Origin: Mucidula mucida
Taxonomy: Eukaryota; Basidiomycota; Agaricomycetes; Agaricales; Physalacriaceae
Length of the DNA stretch: 64,000 nt
Direction: 5' to 3'
Assembly (NCBI GenBank): GCA_015501055.1
Contig: JADNYV010000123.1
Coordinates: forward strand, 1 to 64,000
In this document: piece by piece, positions 55,386 through 64,000 of the stretch
Numbering within the stretch: the stretch's first letter is position 1
How the letters are laid out: every line of letters starts with the position of its first letter
Notes under the pieces: generated by a model
What the model saw: only the letters and a program-made list of their open reading frames with translations
Told to the model about the DNA's origin: nothing
Databases searched by the model: none
Translations under genes and position numbers: made by a program

Positions 55386-57505
55386 TGTTAATTGTCATGC
55401 AGCAGGAGCTGACAATTGTCAGATTCCCAAGAAATATCTGAGATAACGGCTGGAGCCATCGATGGCAGAACATTTGAGGAGGTCCTAAGGCTTGGCGGTC
55501 GTCCGTGGTTGGTCGTCCATGATAGTCAAAAAACTGCTGACAATTATCAAGCAGTAGAGACTGACAATCGTCATTTCCCTATCAGAAACGTCGACACGGC
55601 TACTTGACAATTGTCAAAGTAGCAGGGCTGACAATTGTCATGCCCTGGGCATGTCCCCGCCTCCAGGTTGTCATCCATGGTGGAAGGACGATGGTGATTG
55701 CGTCACTGTAAACATGACTTGACATCATGTGAAGTGACACTGAGAGCCTCGCCCGAGATTGCCGAGCATCCAAACAGACTACAATTAAGACCTCTGCTTG
55801 CTTGGGCGTGCTTAAGGACTCAAAGTAGGATAGCAGAATAATATCTGATAAATTAAGAACACCAAGAAACGGAAGTACATGTTATAGAAACAAGAATCTT
55901 TGAGAATGCAATAACACAGTGGAATACAATATTGCATATAAGGACCCAAAACTCCAAAACTTTACTGGACAACAACAGACTCCCAAGACTTTGTAGATTG
56001 TATGTTTGTAATGTAGACATATGATTAGTGCTAGAAATAAAGGTCTGGTACATCGATGTCCCGTCGCGCCGCCGTCCATCCTGCCCAGATCTAATATTTG
56101 CGCAATTAGCAAATGGCGGGACTGTATTGGAGACAGACATACCTTGAAGAGCACAAGTACTGTCCAGGATGGACGCATATGAGTGCTTGAGGCCACAGGA
56201 AGAAGCTGAAGATGAGAAAGATGTTAACTGCCCAATTGTGTAAAGACCAAACTTCGCATACTCATTATCTGTGCCAGGCGGCCTGAACAGGTCCCAAATG
56301 TTGTAGAAGTCCTAAGATAAATGTAGGCCTTTAATATATGCAAGGGATCTCCAACAAAGATCTTTAGTTCTCTGACGCGCCGCCGTCCATCCCGCCCACA
56401 CCTAATATTCGCGCAATTAGCAAATGGCGGGACTGCAATAAACAAAGATATACCGTGAAGAGCACAAGTACTGTCCGGACGGACCATACAAGTGCTCAAG
56501 CTCACGGGGAAAGCTGGGAAGAAAGAAATTGGTCAACCCAGAAGTCGGTATCCCATAAACTTCAAATACTCACCAAACGTAGACGCCGGCCGTGACAAGC
56601 GCCAAACTTGAAGGGATTCTTAAATAAATGTAAGTGTTTGAACTGTGGAAAGTTCTCGTCCAGAAGTCATTGGTTCCCGCCGTCCCAACGACCATCCCGC
56701 CTTCAATCATGGAGAACTTTGCGAGGCGGGCGAAATAAAACAATCGGTTCGATACAGTTTACCAGTACTATCCTGGCAGGACAAATACAAGCGCTCGAGT
56801 CCGCAGGCCAATGTCATACATTCAAAAAGTCAATAAGATACTCACAGAACATGAAGTTCAGAATGATGGCCGCAATAAGTATGGATCGGGCTATGCATAT
56901 ATGGAAACCATTGACAATCATCAGATGGTGGCAGCCAACAGTCGTCAATCTGCATAGTGAGTTACTGGGTGCAATTCAAAGTTGTAGTTCCAAGGCAGGC
57001 CGATGTTTCTAGGATGGCATCTGAGGAGAGAAAGGAGCAGATGCAAGCAGATAGCAGATCCGAAGATAGAGCCATTGACAATCGTCAAATGGCGGCGGCT
57101 GACAATTGTCAGTCCGCACGACGTGATGGTCAAAGACAGAGGAAAGGCAATCTTTGTGAGATGTGATCACATCTGGTGGCTGTGTTGATTTGTTTGGCTA
57201 TACACTTTGTTATCCTTGCTCTTCCACATCTTGTCGTCTTCCTTATCTGTCTTCTCGCCGTCCGACGTCCAACTGCCGTCTTTGCTTGTTCTTGCTTTTT
57301 TTACTTCCATGTCTGACATGTGGGTATTTGCGTCTCCTTTGTTTCCCCTGTTTCCCTTTCTCCCGCGGCATTGATGATTGTCATCCGCTGCCATTTGACG
57401 ATTGTCAATGGCTTTTTAAAAACTCTGAAACCCTTTCCTCCCTTCAAAAATGCAGGTGGGCTTGTGGCTTGACAATTGTCATCCACTACTACATGATGAT
57501 TGTCA
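55386..57505. repeat. Seven pairs of 12-bp palindromes at fixed 24-bp spacing
   Basis: The consensus is TGACAATTGTCA. Pair starts are 55386/55410, 55538/55562, 55605/55629, 56912/56936, 57076/57100, 57372/57396 and 57470/57494, every one exactly 24 bp apart. Five sites are perfect (55410, 55605, 55629, 57100, 57470) and the others differ at one to three bases. The 12-bp spacers also look related (AATGGCGGCGGC at 57088; its inverted form TCCGCTGCCATT at 57384; others rich in GCAGYAG). Three pairs lie left and four right of a triplicated module. The arrangement resembles subterminal transposase-binding sites of a nested element, or sites for a dimer-of-dimers DNA-binding protein. Confidence 0.85.
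55900..56850. repeat. Triplicated ~300-bp module
   Basis: Three tandem copies are anchored at about 56065, 56390 and 56675. Each carries CCGTCC(A/C)..CCCGCC, GCGCAATTAGCAAATGGCGGGACTG (clear in the first two, looser in the third), then a GTATRTC-like stretch on the minus strand and ACAAGTACTGTCC.G.ACGGAC (TACTATCCTGGCAGGACAAATACAAG in the third). On the minus strand the pattern looks like exon-intron-exon. The modules are flanked by the paired palindromes. Confidence 0.55.
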
Positions 57506-57828
57506 GTAGCACACTTTGGGCTCTGCATGCCCACTTTTGAGTGCAGGCAGACACGACAATGCCTGCGATCTAGAGGCGCCCATGTTCTGGAGAACTCTCA
57601 ATACTGATTGGACTTTATAGTCCGGCATTACACACACCAGGTCTTGGTAAGTTTTGCATTTGTCTGATTACCGTACTATCTAATTCTTGCAAACACTTAA
57701 AGGTAGGAACAGCCAAGGATATCACCAAGACTTGCTTAACCACCTGAGTAGCTAACTGCGCAAGCTGCACCAAATGAATGTATGTTCTCTTTTTGTAGTG
57801 CTTTTTACATGCTAATTGTTTAATTGAC

Positions 57829-59885
57829 AGTGATTACTGCTATCAATGGGCGTTATGGCGCCGTACTCCCCCACGCTGCTGCCTTAATTACAACTCCAAA
57901 CACCTCTTGGCTCCCTCTCCCTCCCCGCGCTGCAACTCAGATTGTGCAGCTTCGATCGGACTATTGCTATGGTGTCGAAGATCCCCTTCTCTGCCCTCAG
58001 ATGTCAGTGAAGGAAGCAGTGCACTTGCCGTGTATTCTCAACGTTGCCCTATCTCAGAGGTTGGTGAGCAGCTGTCGTTGTTGTGGGTGGACCCAATGGC
58101 CGTAGTGGACTGGGTGGAGGACCTCAACTTTTGGCGAGGGTTTGGGCGGGCAAGCAATGTCATTGCGGCGAAGTTGGTCTCTGAATTTTCTTATCTGCAT
58201 TCTCTCTTCCAGACAAGCTCGTTTCCGAAGTGAGACTATGTCCTTATATAATTGTGAATTGAGCAAGTTGTCCATAATCTCCAATAATCTCCGCTTCCTT
58301 CATCTTCCCTTCAAATGATTTACTCGCTTCTTCTGCGACTACCAACACATTGCGCTAGAACTTGTCGCTGTTTATGCCTACTTTACAATTGTGCAACCCG
58401 CGCGCGAGGGAGCTGTCTCCATCGTTGATTGGGATGCCAAAAACAGAGATGACTTCATGGGGTGTATCACATATGACATTGCCCTTGCCGACCTCCTCAT
58501 GCGCGTCGGTATCCCTATGTGGTTGATTCGTGATATGGACGCAGTCCAGGCTGTCCGAGTTGACCAAATTCTCCCACTTCTTGATCCCCAATATAATGTC
58601 ACTACCACTTTGGCCAACGATGCCCCGGACGTTCTTCCGTATGTGTGGGAAGGAAATGTGGCGTCAAATGATAAGTATAGGAAGATTTAGGCGGTGGCGG
58701 AACAAAGTACGGGTCACTTCAAGAGTCCAATGACAATACCCTTCAAACCTGTCGAGCGCCCCGCAATTGCACTTCCTGCCGCTGTGTCCTCTTTGCGCCC
58801 GACGGCTACTTGTGCTCGGGGTAAGGGCAAAGGAACGGTAACAACTGGTATGAATCTACATATCTTAACAGTTTAATTTGTTAATGTTGGCCGTAGTATC
58901 TCGAAAAATGATTTATCCAGTTCATACACTTCTCCCGCCAATCTCTCCCACCTGGCTCTCTGTCGCTGAAGCTCTTGATGAGAAGCATTTTGCCTGTACT
59001 GGCAAACCGCGAGAGCAGTACTTCTTCCCCGTCCCTCAGTTGTTCACCAATGTTGGCTTGCCATCGAAGACACAAACCTATCTTGGCAACTGGTTGCGCC
59101 TACAGACTATCGTAATCGGAGTGGCTCAGTTGAGTACTCCCTATGTCATGTCTCATCAGGCATGGCGGCGTTGGTTGGAATTTTGCGAGCTGGAGTTGGA
59201 AGATGTTGAGGGTACGAGCATTGCTGCCCGCCGACATCAGCAGTGGAAGCAAGAGATTGACAGAATGATCAAGGCGGCGGTGGCGGAAATAGCAATCGAG
59301 TTGCCGGCAGTTGGAACATGGAGGGAACATGTGCCCAATCCAACAATGGAGAAGTGGCGATACAACATCTGGGAGATTTTGTGGGAGATGAACGAGTTCA
59401 CATTTCGGCTGGAACTGGTTTGTCTGTGCAAGTACCTATGTCGGCCGGAGACATTGCAGAGTCAGATCTTCTGGGACTCCATTCATCGCTGCTTCCCCCT
59501 CGGTGATGCTTCTCTCGGCTTCGTTGATCCTGGCCACACAAATCAAGGCCTCGTGAACGTTGACTGATGGAAGCAGGCAGAATTTGTGTATGCTCTGAAA
59601 CAGGTGACGGACCTGTGGAAAGTAGATTCACCGGTTGGTGGGGCTGAAGCGGATCGTGAATTTGAGCGGCGAGGCTTCACACCAGAGGAGATGGAGTCCT
59701 TCACGTTGACTATCTTCGAGCACTATATTGGCAACTTCTTCCAGGTGTTCGGACGTCCGCCTCGGCTTCCCATGAATCTCTCATTCCAGCCTGAGACAAC
59801 TTTGGTGCTGCCAGCAGTTTATGACTGGCGTGTAGGTGATGACAAGTGGCTACTGAGGGCAGCTTGTTTCTTGACTGTTGAGTAG
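57829..59885 (+). pseudogene. Unrecognised cargo gene of the hAT element
   Basis: Coherent plus-strand segments are separated by short introns: VGEQLSLLWVDPMAVVDWVE (58060-58120), RASNVIAAKLVSEFSYLHSL, LELVAVYAYFTIVQPAREGA with DFMGCITYDIALADLLMRVG and IPMWLIRDMDAVQAVRVDQI (58350-58690), a 58690-58850 exon, and a long exon from about 58900 (YPVHTLLPPISPTWLSVAEA, FTNVGLPSKTQTYLGNWLRL, MEKWRYNIWEILWEMNEFTF). The long exon is stopped by TGA at 59565-59567, yet the same frame continues to 59885 (AEFVYALKQVTDLWKV, VFGRPPRLPMNLSF). There is no enzyme motif I recognise. A first ATG is not certain. The position between the TIRs makes it part of the mobile unit. Confidence 0.6.
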
Positions 59886-60173
59886 GCGCGGGCTATGGGA
59901 CATTTTGTATTGTATATCATTAGGCCAGCGGACCTTATATTCAAAGAAATTTATGTATCAGAATGTATTTTTTTTAGTCGCAGATACTACAATTAGGTGC
60001 GAGTAAGTGTGAGTACTTGTAACAAGTACTCACCGCTCAGACGCCCTACTCGTGATCCGTTTATGACCCGACTCGCTATTGATCTGCGGATCAAACAAGT
60101 CGAGTAGCCGAGATCCCCGGCCGAATCAAGTACTCAAGTTTCCGCGTGACCCAGAAACTTGTTGAGGTCTCTA

Positions 60174-60181
60174 CTGTGCTG
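60174..60181. repeat. hAT target-site duplication, right (CTGTGCTG)
   Basis: Identical to 50183-50190. Confidence 0.9.
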
Positions 60182-60282
60182 TAGGTCTTCCACCAGAAAC
60201 TTCTACTTTTGACAGTGCCTTTCCACGTCTGAGCCCTGGCCGGAAGTGTGGAAGTAGACAGAAGAGGCCGTAGAAGAACCAG

Positions 60283-60743
60283 TTGAGAATTAAAAGACAT
60301 TCACTCCTTTTCTTGGTTGCCAGTGAATCATCTCAACGTCTAAGTTGGACTTGGCGCTCTCTCTCTATCCTACGTGCTGTGATCAAAGTCCGGGCGGCGC
60401 TCCTAGGGTTTCTGAGCAACGTCGAAACGGTTCACAGCAATTTGGACTCTCACAGTGGCTTGCTACTCTCAATGGCTTTGTCCGCAAGTGTGTTGACTTT
60501 CTTCAAGTCCTGACACATTCTCATGGGTCCTTCCAGAACAGTTGTATGTATGTGCCCGCCTCTCTATCACACCCTCCCGATCTATCAAAGTTGGTGCACA
60601 AAATGGAGGTGACTTTTGAAAGTCTCAAAGAGAGGACCTCACCGCATGATTTCGTCGTTTCTCTAGGATTTGGTTCGCCTCTGAAAGAGCCTTCACTACC
60701 CGCAGCAGCCGTGATCAAGGACTTTGTTGTGTTAGGCTTGTAG
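60283..60743 (+). pseudogene. Fragment related to the gene at 61292-62118
   Basis: Plus-strand pieces VRAALLGFLSNVETVHSNL (one frame) and PPDLSKLVHKMEVTFESLKE with FGSPLKEPSLPAAAVI (another frame) match the C-terminal half of the minus-strand gene at 61.3 kb (LQGFLCNIKTVHGNL, PPDLMWFMSLIQDMEESFLL, GPQQGPSIPPPTVL). The frames do not join, so this is a broken, inverted paralogue. Confidence 0.5.
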
Positions 60744-61291
60744 TGCACATAATCATAGTTCACACCAATTCGCGCTTTTTGAGATGTTGTGCCAATCACA
60801 TTGACCAGTAATCAAATTTCTACCCTTGACACTATTCAATAAACTATGCATTGCAGTGTAAGACTACAATATAGCAACATGGCACTAATACCTATCATCC
60901 CATGCTGAACGTTGCCCAAAAGGAGGGGAAGTCTGTTTACAAAGAGACGGTTGCATGCCATACTACAACTGGCACTTGCCGCCTTTGCTTCTACAATGCT
61001 GGCGGGTCGCGGTATAAGCAAATCTAGGACTACTACTATAGTAAACTCAGCATGCTGATCAGAGAACTATACTGTCATAGTTCAGTAGTTTGCATGGGCA
61101 CGCAATCTCCAAAGTACATGCAGATCAGGATTTCAGTGGCATACAGAAACAAATAATATAGATGGACCTACTCAATACACAGACTAATTGATAACATATG
61201 GATCCTACTGTATTCTAATTCAACTTATGTGATTATATCGGGCGCCAGGACACTACGGACTCGGACACCAAAGGCCCAATGTGATAATGTC
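60744..61291. other. Intergenic, nothing recognised
   Basis: AT-rich sequence between the two related, convergent units. No motif noticed. Confidence 0.35.
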
Positions 61292-62118
61292 TCAAAGGAC
61301 GGTGGGTGGGGGTATCGAGGGCCCTTGTTGCGGACCAGGAGATGAGGTGATGATGAAAGTTCTTGTGTTCTGCAAGATTTTCTCATCAAGAAGAAGAAAA
61401 CTCTCCTCCATATCCTGAATTAAGCTCATAAACCACATTAGATCAGGCGGGTTTAAAAGAGAGGCCACCAGATTGCCATGTACCGTCTTTATATTGCAAA
61501 GAAACCCCTGTAATGTGGGTTGAATGTCGCTCAGAGCCTGTAGGGATTCCTGCCAGGCATGAGGTACTTGTGTGAGACTGCTCGAATAGCGTGTAAACCA
61601 AGGCAGGGCAATAATAACGTATTCCATGGCCTGAATTACATTATCCAATTTGGTGAGCTTCCTGCAACCTTTTGAAATAACATCGCGGCTTGTGGGCAGG
61701 ACACGCTTCTTTAGATATTTAAGGAAGGGACAATAGCAGGCACAAGAGTTGTCAATAGTAAGAGCGCTAAGCATTTTTATCTTGGCCTGTGTCTTGCAAA
61801 AATATCTAGCAATGTGGAACCAACTGTCAAAGTCAGTTGCATTTTGACTGAGGGAATACAGCTGGTGTAGATTGTGTAGTGCAGAGAATGAAGTTGGCCA
61901 CTACAAGAGTGTCAGTAGTAGCCTGTTTCACATGCAATAGATACTGACCCAACCAAATATACCTTCCAGCACTGAACTGGAAAGAGTCTGGTAGAATTGA
62001 TGACATCCTTAGCTAAGGTATTCATATCGCTATTCCACTTCGAGTCCTTGATGGCGTTAAGAAAGCTGTGTATCTTGCTGTTAGACCGGTAATGGTTATA
62101 TCCACTGTATTGAATCAT
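61292..62118 (-). CDS. Unrecognised two-exon gene
   Basis: Exons 61963-62118 and 61292-61900 join in frame across a 62-nt intron into 254 aa. The N-terminus reads MIQYSGYNHYRSNSKIHSFL. The body is helical (SFSALHNLHQLYSLSQNATD, FDSWFHIARYFCKTQAKIKM, LTKLDNVIQAMEYVIIALPW, FMSLIQDMEESFLLLDEKIL), ending in a Pro-rich tail. There is no signal peptide or clear membrane span. I recall similar helical proteins around transposons in Agaricomycetes but cannot name a family. A broken copy lies at 60.3-60.7 kb in the opposite orientation. Confidence 0.45.
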
Positions 62119-62332
62119 GTATCACATGATCTCCGGCATTCTGAGTAAGTACATGATAAGTGCACATTCAAACATGAGCAACCCACAAAAACTTGCTATA
62201 TGTAGTGGATCTGACATGGCCTGATGTGAATAAGATGTTGTGCATATTTAGGGCATGGTGAAGAGTGTTGGAGAAGATTAACGTAAAGGTTAACAACATA
62301 TCAGGATTAAGGGTATCTACAAGATGTTCTGG

Positions 62333-63856
62333 CTAGTGTTAGGGGAATTAGCTTTTTATCTGATTGACAATGACATTTATATGAGGCCTCGAAGAGGCCT
62401 CTGATTGACCGTGTAATTTACTGTAGATTAACACAAGGGGGTCCGGGGGGCAGCCCCGGGAGCTCAAGAGATTTACTGCTAATTAGCACCCAAAATGACC
62501 GTCAATTACATGTAAATTAGGCTCCCAGGCGGCAAATCTTCGACTTGCCGGGGACAAGAGCCCAACAGTTACTGTAGCGTTTCGACCGTAACTTCACAGC
62601 CTGTGACCCATTATGGTCTGAAGTTACAGCGAACAGCTTCACAGACCCTTAAATTGCCTTTTTTGGACAGTTCCGCTTATAGCGGGACCTGAAATTTCCT
62701 TATTTGGAGGCTCGTGCCTGACCAAAGTGGTCCGTGACCCGTTATGATGTATATATAGCTTCACTTCAAAGACCCCCGTGAGCTGTTATGTGAATTTGCG
62801 GTCGAAACACTACAGTACTCGCCACAATCACCAATGTTCATGCTGTGCTATCAAAGTCCGTGAGCTTTGTGGCGTCTTTCAATGATGATGCCGTTGTGTG
62901 TAGGGATGTGCGCCGTACCGTTACGGGTATGGCCGTAAGTTGCCCGCCCGTATTCGGTTTATGGCCGTAAGATACGGTCCGTAACGGCCGGAACACGGCC
63001 GTAGTGTGGCGTTCAGTTATAAATATCGAGAGTTATTAACCTGTCAGTATGTAGTCAGTTTTTCTCGATGTGTGGATAAGTTGACAAGTCACCTTTGGGC
63101 CCGAAAGAAGCCTACTTCAGCCATTACCACTGAAAGACAGTCATTCAGGCAGCTTCAATGCTCAAACACTGCACCAGAAAAGTTGATTCATGTTCTTTGA
63201 TGTTTTCCGGACAGTAAATGGGTGGTCCGGGAGGCCAAATGCACTGAGAACGTCGTTGTTCATCAACAAGATGGTCCATGTGGTAGGTGTCCCGATTGGG
63301 ACAAGCCAGGTCTTCAAGCAACATCCACAACACATTTCAGCCAGCATCAGATTGTGTTTGTCCTTGGTACTCTACATGAGGGGTCTGCTACTGGATGGAT
63401 AGCAATTTGAAGACGATCTGACCCCACCAGGTGAGTGACCGTATCACGGCCGTATGACCAATCCGTTGACCGTACTCCAAGATTGCTCACGGTACGGGTA
63501 CCGTAACCGGTATGCTGTACTGTATGCACCGTACATATGGTACAGCACACATCCCTAGTCGTGTGATGGCCGCCACTTAAGTAAGTGATCACATGCAAGA
63601 AATGTCCCTTGAGAGGACTTCTTTGGTTGTGGTGGACATACAAAATGGTTCCCAGTAACAGTAAATTGTGTGCCGCACAATTTCTGGCCCAGTTGCATTC
63701 CATTTTGTATAAGAAATGGACTGATATCGGTGCCCAGCCTCTGAGGCTGATTTACTCTGATTTACATGGCATATTCAGGTCGACTGTAATTTACCTGAGA
63801 TTTACCATGCTAATTTGCCGAGGTAAATTACCACTACCTAATTCCCCTAACACTAG
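62333..63856. mobile_element. TIR element, 1.5 kb, hosting a nested MITE
   Basis: CTAGTGTTAGGGGAATTAG (62333-62351) is perfectly inverted at 63838-63856. TTCTGG lies directly outside both ends (62327-62332 and 63857-63862) and could be the target duplication. Alternatively CTAG or TA is the duplication and the TIR starts at TGTTAGGGG, and I cannot choose. Subterminal parts share ATTTACTGTAGATTA/ATTTACC-type motifs. No transposase is present. The interior is split by the hAT-type MITE at 62901-63557. Confidence 0.6.
62901..63557. mobile_element. hAT-type MITE, 657 bp
   Basis: The ends TAGGGATGTG (62901-62910) and CACATCCCTA (63548-63557) are inverted. They are flanked by GTTGTGTG (62893-62900) and GTCGTGTG (63558-63565), an 8-bp target duplication with one mismatch. 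Subterminal regions repeat GGCCGTA/TACGGCC and ACCGTA motifs. The interior carries only short frames. It lies inside the 1.5-kb TIR element, so it inserted later. Confidence 0.75.
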
Positions 63857-64000
63857 TTCTGGCCGGCCATAGCATCTCATTTTGTGGCTGGAATGATCCT
63901 TTAGAAACGTCCATCTCAAAAGAAACCAGCTTAAGGTGAACACAAGGAGGAGGCAGAGGAAGGAGGACTTTTGCATGGTGGTGTAAGTGAAAGTTGCTGG
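63857..64000. other. Window end, nothing recognised
   Basis: No feature beyond the outer TIR element and its possible TTCTGG duplication. Confidence 0.4.

Larger units (their letters stand above)
50191..60173. mobile_element. hAT transposon, 9983 bp, carrying a second gene
   Basis: The element is bounded by a perfect 12-bp TIR, TAGAGACCTCAA (50191-50202) and TTGAGGTCTCTA (60162-60173), and by 8-bp duplications. Subterminal regions at both ends are crowded with ACTCG/CGAGT motifs, as expected for transposase binding. Contents from left to right are the transposase (minus, interrupted), a 1.5-kb foldback palindrome within it, a zone of paired palindromes and a triplicated module, and an unrecognised plus-strand gene. 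Ten kilobases is long for hAT, and nested insertions explain part of that. Both genes carry stops, so the copy is dead but not old. Confidence 0.85.

Overview
The window looks like nuclear DNA of an Agaricomycete-type basidiomycete. The multi-exon genes have very short GT..AG introns (mostly 43-57 nt) that fall exactly where a reading frame must be joined, and the recognisable families are fungal: a short oxysterol-binding protein (ORP/Osh), a cytochrome P450, flavin monooxygenases (FMO), a BCS1-like AAA ATPase, an F-box protein and an LSM-domain protein. No tRNA, rRNA or CRISPR array was seen. The supplied reading frames allow GTG/TTG/CTG starts, so every start given here was re-chosen at an ATG unless stated.

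Layout. 0-15 kb: a kinase-like gene (561-1779), a PIF/Harbinger-type MITE (2007-2657), an ORP gene (3004-4556, minus), a TIR element (6416-6926), a decayed FMO (7068-9192), a small secreted peptide (9574-9786), a P450 with one apparent frameshift (10961-13013), and a divergent pair of a decayed coiled-coil/zinc-finger gene (minus) and an LSM gene (plus) around 14.9 kb. 15-33 kb: an intact FMO (15712-17174), two unrecognised multi-exon genes, a membrane protein, an F-box gene, a second inverted copy of the coiled-coil/LSM pair (26.3-28.6 kb) and a BCS1-type ATPase (31188-33112).

34-48 kb is a tandem array of an unrecognised gene family. The unit seems to be a cassette: a short gene, a spacer carrying a fragment resembling the coiled-coil gene at 36932-37796, then a long gene. 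The copies run from one fully open long gene (41152-42426), through short genes, to decayed or truncated remnants. The array ends against a second FMO copy (48039-49501) that is a mosaic near-duplicate of the one at 15.7 kb.

50-60 kb is a 9983-bp hAT transposon with a perfect 12-bp TIR and an exact 8-bp target duplication. It carries a decayed transposase (minus strand) and a second, unrecognised gene (plus strand). Inside the transposase sits a 1.5-kb near-perfect palindrome with CACTG ends. Between the two genes lies an ordered set of 12-bp palindromes that occur only in pairs, each pair exactly 24 bp apart. A paralogue of the hAT target site is visible at about 46.3 kb. The last 4 kb hold a further unrecognised gene and nested TIR elements.

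The most noteworthy structures are the paired-palindrome array, the two-gene cassette array, and the nested hAT/foldback composite.
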